Origin: Trichomonas vaginalis G3
Taxonomy: Eukaryota; Parabasalia; Trichomonadida; Trichomonadidae
Direction of reading: 5' to 3'
DNA length: 64,000 nt
NCBI RefSeq assembly: GCF_026262505.1
Contig: NC_067206.1
Coordinates: 16,450,641 to 16,514,640, forward strand
The position numbers and the translations under genes were made by a program. Under the pieces are notes generated by a model. It was not told where the DNA came from and ran no database searches. It saw nothing but the letters and a program-made list of their open reading frames with translations. Positions 28,891 to 39,104 of the stretch are shown here, in pieces. Every line of letters starts with the position of its first letter. Within the stretch, counting starts at the first letter, position 1.

Positions 28891-29106
28891 TTATCTTAGT
28901 ATCGGTTGAAGTCTTTGATAAACTTTTTCTCCTTTATTTAAAACTTCTCTTATTGGGGCAGCTTTTGGTGTTATTGATTCAGCAATGTCACTAATTGCTT
29001 CTTTATTCTTAAATATCCAATTTGCTCCCTTCTTCAATGTTTCCCAAACTTTATGCGCTCCTCTTTTTACTTTATCCCACAGTTTCTTAAATATACCTGC
29101 AGCCAT
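28891..29106 (-). CDS. second pVI-like amphipathic protein (outer element)
   Basis: 71 residues, whole-looking. MAAGIFKKLWDKVKRGAH mirrors the start of 28625-28861, so the two arose by duplication; the rest (KEAISDIAESITPKA, VYQRLQPILR) is helical. The two genes converge tail to tail with about 30 bases between them. Probably capsid-associated. Confidence 0.5.
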   Translation of the reverse strand: MAAGIFKKLWDKVKRGAHKVWETLKKGANWIFKNKEAISDIAESITPKAAPIREVLNKGEKVYQRLQPILR

Positions 29107-29175
29107 AGTTGATTATTTCATTAAAATTAAAAATTCATTTTCATCTTTTAATTTTGATTTTTTATTTATTAATAA

Positions 29176-30815
29176 ATGACGACTAACTATTTGGTGCCAA
29201 ACACTAAACCAATTAATGGAAATGTATTTCATTCATTCGAAAAGATAAATGAAATATTCGCAAAGAATGACGGTAGAAGATATTATAGAGAACTTGAAAG
29301 TTCATGCTATGACTCTGATGCTCCATATTTTGATGATAAACAAACTCATTTAAGAATTACAAATCCGGCTCATGATGTGAACCAATTAGGTGACACATAT
29401 ATTAAACGCAAAGTTAAAGCAACTCTAGTTTCAAATAAAGCTTTCACATGCGATGCCGCTTTTAAATGCATGCGTTTATTCGTTGGTTACAAATCATCAA
29501 ATCAAAGCTTTAAACAATTAGAAGTAGAAACCGAAAGAGGTGATGCCGGTTATCTTCAGATGGATTGCGCCCGTGAATCTTTCGCATTTGCAACATATAA
29601 ACCAAAATCAGAAAGGAAAGTTAAAAAGTTTGTTCATTCGTTATATAATAATGTTCAAAAATATGATAACTCAGTATGTGGTAAATATATTGACCCTTCA
29701 GAAGTTTTCAAGAAAGCAAATGAAGAAGTTGATGTCACTTTTGATATGATTATTCCGGTAAATGATTTGTTAGCATTTCAGGCGTTCGATGATTATCCTA
29801 AATCATTTGGTGATATCATTCTTAAATATTATGTTTTCAGGGATACTTTAGTATTTTGTCAGGTTGACCGTTAAGAGTTGCTGATTTACAAAATTACGTT
29901 TATGAAAAGATAACTGATGAAAATTATGAAAAGATTATGAATCATGTTTATAAATATGATCGCAAATTCCAACAAATCGGACTTCCTGCCAAATTAATTA
30001 CAAGCTTAGCCGCTACATCTGCTGACGCAACAGTTGATGACGTTATTATTTCATGCACAAAGATGGAAGTTTTAGAGGATAAATGCATTACACCAGGATA
30101 CGGTTTAATTGAAGAATCAGTTAAAGCAATACCACGTTTATTCAGTAAGGAAGATCCATTCATGATTCCAGCTCAACATATTGACGTTCGTTCACTAAAT
30201 GGAGGTTGCATCACTCCTGAAGGTATCAGCTCAGATTTCTCATACGCTCTTCATAATGTTACAGATGTTGTGTTAACATTTCCGAAGAATGCAATGCAAA
30301 GAACGGTTTTAGAAAATCCAATGCTTCGAGGTCTTCAGGTCACTATAGATTCCAGAAACTTCCCCGATCAAGCGATGACCACAGTGGGCGACATATTCTT
30401 TACACGTATGCTTCAAGCTTCTGATTTAGATGGAGTGAATGAATGCACAGAAGAATACGAGGACTCATTAACTAGACCACTGAATGCAGATGATGGCACG
30501 CCATTAGCTAGAACATGGAAAGACCAAACTTCATTCTTATGCACTATTCCAGTTCAACGTGATGGAGCGGGTATATTCTTTGATGGATTAGAAACTTTCA
30601 ACTCACAAGTTACAGTACAAGTGAAAGCTTATCCAATCATTCAGGGTGAAAATGACACTTACTGTTCAAAGGTGACAAATCCTCCTCAGGTTTGGTTTAC
30701 TAGGACTACATATTGGACATGGACACCGGATGAAGGTTTGAAATATCATCCAACAGGTACACCACCACAGTATAGAAGTTCATATGATGAAATATTGATG
30801 AATAGAAATGTTTAA
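29176..30815 (+). pseudogene. major capsid protein (double jelly-roll) of the Polinton, fossil
   Basis: Starts MTTNYLVPNTKPINGN after TTTTTTATTTATTAATAA. Landmarks: FKCMRLFVGYKSSNQSFKQLE in the first jelly roll; in the second half KEDPFMIPAQHIDVRSLNGGC, DVVLTFPKNAMQRTVLENPML and a C-terminal FFDGLETFNSQVTVQVKAYP. Total size is close to the 540 or so residues usual for Polinton capsid proteins. About one break. It would form the capsomers of an icosahedral particle. Confidence 0.7.
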
Positions 30816-30839
30816 AATTATAAATTTATTTTTGATTAA

Positions 30840-31666
30840 ATGGATTTAAATTCATCCACCCCTTATGAAGAATTAGCAGGAGTATATAATACATACGTAG
30901 ATGATATGATTAATGAAGCATTGAGTGATAATAGAAATGCTCTATCTAAGGAAAAATTAATGAAAATTCCATATTCTGAATGTTACTTAAATTCAATCAC
31001 TGCAGCAATTGGTAAACAAAATAAAGGTAAAACATTAACGATATTAAAACAAATTATCATTATTGCTAACACTTCCCCCATTCACATGTGTTAATTTATA
31101 TCAACCGTTCAGGTTCACCTTCAGATGATACATTTGAATCTTTAAAGCATTTAATCAAAATTCCAATTATTTATTTATCACAAGAAGAAGCAGAAGATTA
31201 TTTAAAAAACTTTTTAATGTATAAAGAATTATATAATACAATCAAGAAGCAAGGATTAGAGGATAAAATTATTGATAAACAACGGGATGAATTATTTGAA
31301 ACACTTTCTATTTCAAATTTTGATAGAGAATTTTTGCATTCACTCATTTTTCTAGATGATGCAGTGAAATCAAAACTAATAACAAATGAGAAATCATATT
31401 TTAATCAGTTATTAACTCAATGTCGACACATTCAGTGTTCATTCTTCATGGCTGTTCAATACTTCAAAGCATTAAGCACAAACATTAAATCAAATCTATC
31501 AACACTTTTCATTTTCAGTGGGTTTAGTCGTCAACAGTTGAACGTTATGCTTTATCAAGTGAATTTACCAATGAGCATTAATGAACTTTACACACAATAT
31601 CAGCAATTAGGTGAACATGGAAAAATAATAGTTGATTTAAATAAAGGAAGTGTTAAATTTGATTAA
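30840..31666 (+). pseudogene. A32-like packaging ATPase of the Polinton, fossil
   Basis: Starts MDLNSSTPYEELAGVYN. Walker A is IGKQNKGKTLTILKQ, Walker B is LHSLIFLDDAVKSK, followed by QCRHIQCSFFMAVQYFKALS with the sensor Gln. This is the FtsK/HerA-type packaging ATPase found in nearly all Polintons, placed as usual next to the capsid gene. About one break. Distant relative of the nested element's ATPase. Confidence 0.7.
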
Positions 31667-31706
31667 CTTTTTATAATTAATTTTTATTTTTTATTTATAA
31701 TTAAAC

Positions 31707-32605
31707 ATGACAGAAATGCAAATCTTCTACAGGTTCCATTAAAACAAGGGACAAACAAAAAGGGTGCATATAATAGAACTATGAAAGTTCCTGATGGAAT
31801 GAAAGAATTAGTTCATATTGTTGCTGGTCTTCAAAAAGATGTTAAACAAATGAGAAACGTTTTAACATTACCAGAAGCTCAAGCATATGCCAAACGTCAT
31901 GGTCCAAATTGGGAAGCACACGAAGCAGACATTACGGGTCCAAATGGAACATCTGATGGTATAAATGAAGTTTTCGTTACTGATGGTCAAGGTAATATTA
32001 AAGTCATAAATGGTTATAAATTAACTATAACTGATTATCCTAAACGTAAAGCATATAATGAACGTTATCCTATGCAATTTGATGAAAATGGAAAAGCTGT
32101 TAAACAATACATTGGAGAAGGTGAAAATGGTCCAATTAATTCATACCGTGGTAATCCATATTCTTATTTCAATGAAGAATTAAATGCTATTGAAGAGGGA
32201 CCGGATGGATTACCACGATATTCTAACCAGTTTGATGGTCAATATGCAAATATTAGACCTGAAATTTCAGCTAAGAAATTCTTTAAAGTTGCTTTATTCG
32301 ATCCAGTTTTCGCAAATGTTAAAGATGAACTTAAACAGCAATTCCAACCAATTATAGTAGCAAGAATTGCATCAGGTGCTTTATCTCAAGCATTCAAAGA
32401 TTTAATTAAGAAACCATTATATCAGCAACGAGGTTTAACTTATGATTTAGTTAAGGAATCAGATAAAAGAAAATTTGAGAAATCAGATGATTATAAGAAT
32501 GCAATTAATGAATATATTCGGTCTATTAATTTCGATGAAACAGCTAAAAATCAACTTCATGAACAAATACAGGGAATAATAGATTCAAAAGTTCCAGCAA
32601 AATAA
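31707..32605 (+). pseudogene. structural protein of the Polinton (unknown), mostly open
   Basis: The open part (from 31781) is 274 residues: [19 protein letters not shown] coiled coil, then [37 protein letters not shown] and a C-terminal helical [19 protein letters not shown]. The leader and first ATG are at about 31690-31707. About one break near the start. Position after the ATPase suggests a minor virion protein; no motif recognised. Confidence 0.4.
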
Positions 32606-32637
32606 AAGTTTAAATATATTTTTTTATTCGAATATAA

Positions 32638-32945
32638 ATGAGAAGACGTTTCACTAGTCAAAAGAACACTAACGCAAAAGCAGAGATTACGGTTGGTTAT
32701 AACGTAAATGATGATAAATCACGAATTATTCAAAATGTTAAAGTTAATGTTAGCCCGAATTAACAAGGTCAGCAACTCAACCAAATTTATTAACTCGTGA
32801 CTTACCGAAGAATGAGGAGAATGAAGAAAACCATGAGAATGGAGACCCAATCATTTTATCTGAACCCGGTAAAGAACCTGTTGAAATTCCCACTTATCCA
32901 ACATACCCCCACCTCTTTCATCAAACATCGAGAACCCATATAAAA
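32638..32945 (+). pseudogene. small basic/acidic gene of the Polinton, fossil
   Basis: Starts MRRRFTSQKNTNAKAEI after TTTTTTTATTCGAATATAA. A basic N-terminus is followed by readable acidic, Pro-rich sequence (ENHENGDPIILSEPGKEP). About two breaks. Unknown function. Confidence 0.35.
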
Positions 32946-32965
32946 TAGACATTAATTCTGAATTA

Positions 32966-33307
32966 ATGAAAATTTACCGTGATATAATAATTAATAATTA
33001 TGATTCAATAATAAATTTAATTGACCAATCCGGTTTAATTATTTTACCTTATGAATCATTAATTCACATTATCGCCATTCTTTGTGATGTTCAAGATTCA
33101 GACGTTAAGATTCAATTTTTCATATATGATGAGGTTTCATGCTGCGGAACAGTTGCAAAAATAAATCCTATAAAGGATATTAGCACAATTAAGATATCAA
33201 AGAACGGAACAACAACTGAACTTCATTTAACATATAATGATATTTATAATAAAATAGTTGATGAATATAAAATATCACTTGAAAAATTCTTTGTTAAGGC
33301 TATTTAA
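32966..33307 (+). CDS. 113-residue conserved protein shared by both elements
   Basis: Whole-looking. IILPYESLIHIIAIL and then FFIYDEVSCCGTVAKINPIKD parallel the inner element's 20436-20711 (VIAPHEVLKELLKLL, DISCCGVSYNVIDKI). The SCCG pair is the best landmark. Its end overlaps the end of the convergent 33304-33816 gene by four bases. Unknown function. Confidence 0.55.
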   Translation: MKIYRDIIINNYDSIINLIDQSGLIILPYESLIHIIAILCDVQDSDVKIQFFIYDEVSCCGTVAKINPIKDISTIKISKNGTTTELHLTYNDIYNKIVDEYKISLEKFFVKAI

Positions 33308-33816
33308 TATTCAAGCATTAACATTATCGAATAATAATCCTTTGAATCATAATCAATAATAATTGACCTTTCACCAGTTTCTATCGTTTGTTTTATTTCT
33401 TTTTGTTCCCCACTATCTGGATCGGTCATTGTAATTGTTTTTGTTATAGTATCTGCTTTATCTTTAACTTCAATCTTTTTTCCATCAGGATATTTAAACC
33501 AAAATTCCAAAAATTCGATATTGTCAATCTGTTCATATTTTAATCTATCAATTACATTTTTAATACCATCTGAAAATCTTATGAAATGGTCATTATATGG
33601 GTTTGATTGAACTAAATTTGAATGAAGTGAAATATAACCTGTTGATGAATATGACATTGACTCATATTTTCTGAAAACACTAAAATTTATAACATGAATG
33701 AATTTCTTATTCGTTGAATTTATGAATTCTTGAGGTAATCTTATTTTAGTTTTATTTATCACTGGAAAATAACGCTTTACCATATTTTTAATCGTAATAA
33801 AAATGTCAATTATCAA
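33304..33816 (-). CDS. putative minor capsid protein of the Polinton
   Basis: 170 residues, whole-looking. HVINFSVFRKYESMSY, then SLHSNLVQSNPYNDHF, EFLEFWFKYPDGKKIEV and a final YYSIMLMLEY. The FWFxxPDGKxI and C-terminal MLMLEY segments are shared, in style, with the inner 4844-5692 protein and with minor virion proteins of related viruses. Divergent from 33803-34543, whose start it overlaps by 14 bases. Confidence 0.5.
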   Translation of the reverse strand: MIIDIFITIKNMVKRYFPVINKTKIRLPQEFINSTNKKFIHVINFSVFRKYESMSYSSTGYISLHSNLVQSNPYNDHFIRFSDGIKNVIDRLKYEQIDNIEFLEFWFKYPDGKKIEVKDKADTITKTITMTDPDSGEQKEIKQTIETGERSIIIDYDSKDYYSIMLMLEY

Positions 33817-34543
33817 TATTATTTCGAATAATAGCTGTGAATTAAATTTAACAGTTAGCGGAATTTATAATGTTACTCTCGTTTCTGTGAGTGGTAAATT
33901 TAATCCCATTCTTTTAGACCCTTCAGATTATATATCATTTATTAAAGATGACCATGAGCCACATAGCGGCGGGGTCGTAGACCTTGAAAAAACGTATGAT
34001 ATGTATATAAATAATGTGATAGCGAAATGGGATATTAACACAATTTTAAGTTATTTAAATGAATCATTTATCGTATGGTATGAAGAAAATTTTAAATCAA
34101 AACCTGATAAACTTTTTGAACTTGATGAAATAAATAACCTTATTAAATTTCCGCTGAAAATTAAATTTTGTACTCCTCATCTTCGTTCATTGTTGGGGAT
34201 ATTAAATTTTGAAAAAGATGTTGGGGATGTTTTGTATTCTGACACTGGTTCCAATTTCATTTTAATCAAATGTGATAAAGTTAATACCCCAATGAGATTT
34301 TCACATCAAACATTAGACCCTAACTCTTACCCATCAATACAAAACATTTTATCCATCAACTTAAACACATTTTCTTTATCATATCCGTTTCAATTATCCG
34401 GGAATTCATTTATTCTTCATTCAAAAGATTTATCAAATATTAAATTTAGAATAACTGACCTATTTGATTGTGATTTAGAATTCATGAATGAAATATTATG
34501 GCAATTTCAAATAGAAAAAATAGCTGATGAGATAACGGATTAA
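33803..34543 (+). CDS. putative minor structural protein of the Polinton
   Basis: 246 residues, whole-looking. Starts MSIINIISNNSCELNLTV; beta-rich (YNVTLVSVSGKFNPILL; SFSLSYPF type strands) and ends with DLSNIKFRITDLFDCDLEF. The late IKFRITD segment recalls the ITLTLVD segment of the inner 19634-20431. A minor capsid or fibre-base role is inferred from position next to the fibre. Confidence 0.45.
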   Translation: MSIINIISNNSCELNLTVSGIYNVTLVSVSGKFNPILLDPSDYISFIKDDHEPHSGGVVDLEKTYDMYINNVIAKWDINTILSYLNESFIVWYEENFKSKPDKLFELDEINNLIKFPLKIKFCTPHLRSLLGILNFEKDVGDVLYSDTGSNFILIKCDKVNTPMRFSHQTLDPNSYPSIQNILSINLNTFSLSYPFQLSGNSFILHSKDLSNIKFRITDLFDCDLEFMNEILWQFQIEKIADEITD

Positions 34544-34567
34544 ATATTTATTTTTAAATCATAATAA

Positions 34568-35623
34568 ATGATTAAACAACAGCAACCACAACAACTTAAG
34601 GCACAAAACACCCAGGTCCTTCAGACCATTACATACGCCATATATGCATATAATTCAAAGACGGCAGAACAAACGCAAAGGTTGAAATATGGAGATTTGG
34701 AGATAGTATTGAAAAATGACCATTTCGAATTCGTTTGCAAAGGAGGTGCAGTGATATCAAATATAAAAGAAATTTTATTTATGAATTCTAAAATTAAAGG
34801 TATAACGGATGATATAACATCAATTCCACCAGAAGAACAGAGATATTACGCATTAAATGCATTTCCTAAAGTTTTGAAGATTGGAAGATTTAATTTAAAT
34901 GAGGAATTCATAGAAGGTTTCCTAAACGACATAATGAAGAAGGCAGATAAGGAATATGTGGATAGTGAGTTAAATAAGAAGGCAAATTTGGTTTATGTTG
35001 ATGAAAAAGATAATGAAATTAAAGAAAAGGTTGAATGGTATCATGAATGGACATTTGAGACTTTTAAAGTTAAAGCTGATACAGAATGGGTTTCAGGATG
35101 TTTAGACCTTAAAGCAGATAAAACATATGTTGATGAAAATTATGCAAAGAAGTCGGAAGTAAATGATGTGATTACAAGCATGAAAAATGAAATACTTCAA
35201 ACATTATATCCTGTTGGTTCTATTTATACGTCAATGAACTCAACAAATCCTTCAGAAGTTTTAGGTTTTGGTACGTGGAAGCAGATTGTAGATAAATTCT
35301 TATACTGTGCTAGATATTCAAAGCAAACAGGAGGTTCGAAGAAAATTAAAGAAGCAAACCTTCCACCACACACTCATACAGGAACTACAAACTTTTCTGG
35401 CGACCATAGCCACTCATTAAGAGACCACCCATTATACAACTCAGACTATAAAGCTGGCTATGATGTTTTATCTCCAGATTATAACCATTCAGCAAAAAAG
35501 ACTTTTCGACCAACTGAACCAGGAGGAAATCATGTCCATACTTTCACAACAAATCCAACAGGCTTGGGTAAAGATTATATGCCACCATTTGTGACTGTAT
35601 TCGCATGGTACCGAGTTCAATAA
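34568..35623 (+). CDS. collar-domain fibre protein of the Polinton
   Basis: 351 residues, whole-looking. Residues 1-20 Gln-rich; repeats KADKEYVDSELNKKA, KADKTYVDENYAKKS as in phage tail fibres; then TLYPVGSIYTSMNSTNP, FGTWKQIVDKFLYCA, QTGGSKKIKEANLPPHTH and a final MPPFVTVFAWYRVQ, the phage tail collar signature, with a cluster of His (HTHTG, DHSHSL, NHVHTF) typical of trimer metal sites. It would form the receptor-binding spike. Same family as the nested element's fibre fossil. Confidence 0.75.
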   Translation: MIKQQQPQQLKAQNTQVLQTITYAIYAYNSKTAEQTQRLKYGDLEIVLKNDHFEFVCKGGAVISNIKEILFMNSKIKGITDDITSIPPEEQRYYALNAFPKVLKIGRFNLNEEFIEGFLNDIMKKADKEYVDSELNKKANLVYVDEKDNEIKEKVEWYHEWTFETFKVKADTEWVSGCLDLKADKTYVDENYAKKSEVNDVITSMKNEILQTLYPVGSIYTSMNSTNPSEVLGFGTWKQIVDKFLYCARYSKQTGGSKKIKEANLPPHTHTGTTNFSGDHSHSLRDHPLYNSDYKAGYDVLSPDYNHSAKKTFRPTEPGGNHVHTFTTNPTGLGKDYMPPFVTVFAWYRVQ

Positions 35624-35974
35624 ACACACTTGAGCCTACTTTGCAGGCTTACCGAATGAACTAAATATATTTTATGTCTGTAATTAATTAGGTAATGAAG
35701 TAATGAATGAACTGCAGAAATAAATGTTTACGTTAAGTGACTCAAAGAGTCCGGAGACAAAGTCTCATGTTTTTAGGTTATTCAATAATTAATTATTTTT
35801 GAAGAACTGAAGGTGCTACCATGTTACCATGTGCTACCAGGTTAATTAACTTCTCTTAAAAAGAGTGACAACATGACATTTTGACAACATTAATGAAAAT
35901 TTGATGCAGTACAAAAATAAAGTTAGTTTTAAAATTATTTTTATTTATTTTTTATTTTGTATGTAAGAACAGTA

Positions 35975-36640
35975 ATGTCGGTCGAAGCAAAAACATTCGC
36001 AAACAAATCTAATGGTGAAACATTCACAAAAGGCACTTATAACGGTATTGAAGTCTTACGTAGAGACAAGGATGGTTACATTAATGCAACAAAGATGGCA
36101 AGAGAAGCAGGAAAGTTAAACCATTTAAACAGATTTCTCAATAGTGCTAAAATGCAGGAAATTCTTGAGTTTTGGATGAACGAATACGGTGGAGCCAAAA
36201 GTGGCTCGACCTTAAAACAAGCATTTTATGAGCTTACAAAGGGTGTTATAAATGAATTCAAAGGTATTTACATACATCCTAACCTCGTTCATTTTGTTGC
36301 TGAATGGTGCTCTGTAAAGTATGCATTTTATGTCAAAGATATTATGGACTCCATAGACAAGAAAGTTCATGAGAAATTAGATGAAGAAGAACTTGAAGAT
36401 ACAGTAGAGAATGCTAAACCTTTGTTCGAACAAGAAGTTAGAAAAATGCGCGAAAAACAATTAGAACATGAACGTGAGTTATGTTATGGTTATAGAGATT
36501 CTCCATTCGAACTAGACCAATGGGAACAAGAAGATTTAAAGAGAGAATTTAGAGAATATGAACTCGCTAAGATAGCATTAGAAGCTGCAGAAAAGAAGTT
36601 AAAAGCTTGGGGTCGTTTTGTACAAAAATATTGTGAGTAA
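35975..36640 (+). CDS. KilA-N domain protein
   Basis: Start chosen at the ATG at 35975 (MSVEAKTFANKSNGE) after TTTTGTATGTAAGAACA. The KilA-N domain spans about residues 15-120: GTYNGIEVLRRDKDGYINAT, KMAREAGKLNHLNRFL, YELTKGVINEFKGIYIHPNL, VHFVAEWCSVKYAFYVKD. The C-terminal 90 residues are charged helix ending KKLKAWGRFVQKYCE. KilA-N is a DNA-binding domain spread among phages and large DNA viruses; target unknown. Looks whole; its relative in the nested element is only a remnant. Confidence 0.85.
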   Translation: MSVEAKTFANKSNGETFTKGTYNGIEVLRRDKDGYINATKMAREAGKLNHLNRFLNSAKMQEILEFWMNEYGGAKSGSTLKQAFYELTKGVINEFKGIYIHPNLVHFVAEWCSVKYAFYVKDIMDSIDKKVHEKLDEEELEDTVENAKPLFEQEVRKMREKQLEHERELCYGYRDSPFELDQWEQEDLKREFREYELAKIALEAAEKKLKAWGRFVQKYCE

Positions 36641-37110
36641 ATGAACCATTTATTTTTGTCATAAAGACGCAACGTGGCGGGGCATAGCCCATGACCAAAA
36701 ATATATTTTATCGTTAAGTGACTCAAAGAGTCCGGAGACAAAGTCTCATGTTTACGTTAATGTTTTCGTAAATGTTTTCAGGTTATTCAATAATTAATTA
36801 TTTTTGAAGAACTGAAGGTGCTACCATGTTACCATGTGCTACCAGGTTAATTAACTTCTCTTAAAAAGAGTGACAACATGACATTTAGACAACAACACAG
36901 GAAATGATTTGTCATGACTTCATCGTAATGAGTGTAAATCAGACAAAAATATATTTTAGGTGAAGAGGTGAGATTTCACCTCCTTTTTCACCCTCACCGC
37001 TTAGCGGCTCAGATTGCTTTTGCTTTCTCGTGAATTTTCATGAATTTCCTTAAGATATAAAAAATAAAGTTAGTTTTATTTTTATTTATTTTTTATTTTG
37101 TATAAAAGAT
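36641..37110 (+). promoter_or_regulatory. second direct repeat, AGATTT palindrome and leader
   Basis: Contains the GACTC...GAGTC hairpin (36717), the 150-base repeat, then AGGTGAAGAGGTGAGATTTCACCT (near-palindrome), TCACCGCTTAGCGGCTC (hairpin) and the module leader AAAATAAAGTTAGTTTTATTTTT ... TTTTGTATAAAAGATATG. Probably promoter and regulatory sites of the next gene. Confidence 0.5.
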
Positions 37111-38052
37111 ATGATTTCAACAATCGGCACAACAACAATTCAAACAACTACAGCACCAAACTCGCTAGTCATGAATCCTACGTCAATGTTGGTAGAGATG
37201 AAAAGCTTTATTCCTTCTTCATATACTTTTGAGACAGAAATACAAAGAATTAAGCAAGAAATTTTAACAAGTAATTTAGACTGTAGTGCGAAAGATGAAA
37301 CAAATGAACAGTATCTTTATGACATGCAGGACATTATTGACCATTTACCCAAATTACCGGAAGTTCAGCAGCAAAAACTAACTATTCCTGAATTCGATGA
37401 AATAGAAGTGAAACCAACTGATTCAGTAGAAATAAAGAAGTTCATACGTAAAGTAAACTATGAATTCCTTGGTTTTCATTGCAACCATAAAGTTATGAAC
37501 AAAGATTGCGACATGGTATATAAGAACATCTCTGACATATATAAATCTGGGGAGTTTAAGACATACGACAACTTTGTTTCATTAGTTGCTGAATGTGTAT
37601 GGCAGATAAGAGATAAAGATAAAAGATGTAAAATATGGAATGGACAAATAAAACCAACAACTTTTGAGTTAAAGAAAACCATTGACGCCTTAGTTGTTCT
37701 AGCAGGTCAAATTTCAATGTATAACGCAAAAATGAATCCGCAATGTTCAAAATGTAAAGCAGCAATGAGGAAATATAACTACTCCGTCAAAGAGATAGAA
37801 CGTATGAGAAACGACTATGCTGACTTAAAGAAAGAAGCAGAAAAGCCAGCAGAAGATAAAATGGACATGTTAGCATTTCTGAACAAAAACTATCCAACAG
37901 CTGACGATTTCCTTCTATCTGACGTCAAGAAGAAGTATAAAGAAACTTTCGGCATTGTTAAAACTTTTGACATACTGACAGAAGAAATAGAAGCTACGAA
38001 ATTGTTTAGAATTTCAAATATACATCGTACAATTCATGTAAAACGCTTATAA
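37111..38052 (+). CDS. KilA-N module partner protein (unknown)
   Basis: 313 residues, whole-looking. Thr/Ser-rich start (MISTIGTTTIQTTTAPNS), a helical core (FIRKVNYEFLGFHCNHKVMN, FVSLVAECVWQIRDKDK), a CxxC pair in NPQCSKCKAAMRKYNYSVK, a coiled coil (EIERMRNDYADLKKEAEK) and a basic end (IHRTIHVKRL). It always follows KilA-N sequence in this window, so it probably acts with it, perhaps as a second DNA-binding protein. No family recognised. Confidence 0.6.
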   Translation: MISTIGTTTIQTTTAPNSLVMNPTSMLVEMKSFIPSSYTFETEIQRIKQEILTSNLDCSAKDETNEQYLYDMQDIIDHLPKLPEVQQQKLTIPEFDEIEVKPTDSVEIKKFIRKVNYEFLGFHCNHKVMNKDCDMVYKNISDIYKSGEFKTYDNFVSLVAECVWQIRDKDKRCKIWNGQIKPTTFELKKTIDALVVLAGQISMYNAKMNPQCSKCKAAMRKYNYSVKEIERMRNDYADLKKEAEKPAEDKMDMLAFLNKNYPTADDFLLSDVKKKYKETFGIVKTFDILTEEIEATKLFRISNIHRTIHVKRL

Positions 38053-38224
38053 AATAACTGGGGTGAAAAATTAGGTGAGAAAACAGGTGAAATCTCACCT
38101 CTTCACCTAAAATATATTTTTATTAAATTCAGCAACAAAAATAATGAATTTCATTAGTCAGAAAATAAAGTTAGTTTTTTATAAAATATTTTTTTATCCG
38201 GAATATAAAGACAAGAATTTCCAA

Positions 38225-38392
38225 ATGAGCATTAAGGATAAATGTGATAGGAAACATAGAAGAATAGATGATAAACAAACATGGTGTTATGTTTTGAAAG
38301 AAGAAATGAAAGGATTATATAAACAGGTTGAACCAAACGATAATGAGGATTCATTTACTGACGATGAAATACCTGTAAATGATGCTTTATAA
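38225..38392 (+). CDS. 55-residue basic/acidic protein
   Basis: Start taken at the ATG at 38225 (MSIKDKCDRKHRRIDD) because the upstream codons translate the leader TTTTTTTATCCGGAATATAAA. Basic N-half, acidic C-half (NDNEDSFTDDEIPVND). Unknown function; could belong to the module or to the Polinton proper. Confidence 0.4.
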   Translation: MSIKDKCDRKHRRIDDKQTWCYVLKEEMKGLYKQVEPNDNEDSFTDDEIPVNDAL

Positions 38393-38429
38393 AGTATGAT
38401 TGGAATTTATTTTTGCATTAATCCTGCTG

Positions 38430-38860
38430 TGTTGTCAAAATGTCATGTTGTCTCATTTTTTCAGAGAAGTTCATTAACCTGGTAGCACATGGTAACATGG
38501 TAGCACCTTCAGTTCTTCAAAAATAATTCATAAATGCCTTCCTCATGAATCCCGCGTGAATTTTGTATAAAAAAACAACCGTCTGAATTCCGGCGGTTGC
38601 TATATTCTTCACAAAACATTTACGATGAAGTCATGACAAAGCATATACGATGAAATCATGACAAAGCATATACGATGAAATCATGACAAAGCATATACGA
38701 TGAAATCATGACAAAGCATATACGATGAAGTTTATTTCCTGAACTGTTGTCAAAATGTCATGTTGTCTCATTTTTTCAGAGAAGTTAATTAACCTGGTAG
38801 CACATGGTAACATGGTAGCACCTTCAGTTCTTCAAAAATAATTCATAAATGCCTTCCTCC
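38430..38860. repeat. inverted module repeats around a 25-bp tandem array
   Basis: Two near-identical copies of GTTGTCAAAATGTCATGTTGTC ... GGTAGCACATGGTAACATGG (about 38433 and 38748) are inverted relative to 35800-35890. Between them lies ACAAAGCATATACGATGAAATCATG, a 25-base unit present about five times (38611-38735), and CGTCTGAATTCCGGCGG. No gene. Confidence 0.85.
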
Positions 38861-38940
38861 TTTCGTCCCACTGTGTTGTCAAAATGTCATGTTGTCACAA
38901 ACTTTAGAACGGCATAATTTAAATTTTTATTTTTATATAA

Positions 38941-39104
38941 ATGGATACCCCACAAGCTCAAAATTTACCACGAATCATAACAAGGAGGAAACGATAAAAA
39001 TGATGCGAGAACTTGCTAAAAATAACAAACCACTAAAACTGAGAAAATGCGGTTATGCAGTAATGATGGAAAGAGAGATGTTGTCAAAGAAAAATAAAAA
39101 TTAA
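38941..39104 (+). pseudogene. small basic gene of the Polinton, fossil
   Basis: Starts MDTPQAQNLPRIITRRKR after TTTTTATTTTTATATAA; basic helical sequence continues (MMRELAKNNKPLKLRKCG) to the end. About one break. Size and charge would fit a core or DNA-condensing protein. Confidence 0.35.

Larger units (their letters stand above)
35640..38860. repeat. KilA-N accessory module of the outer element (repeat frame)
   Basis: Two genes, each preceded by a 150-base direct repeat: 35740-35890 and 36710-36897, both holding GACTCAAAGAGTC, then GAAGAACTGAAGGTGCTACC and GTGACAACATGACATTT. Two inverted copies of the second half lie at about 38430-38530 and 38750-38850. The module separates the fibre gene from the integrase region and has the same parts as 12.2-16.1 kb of the nested element. 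It looks like a mobile or exchangeable gene cassette. Confidence 0.7.
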
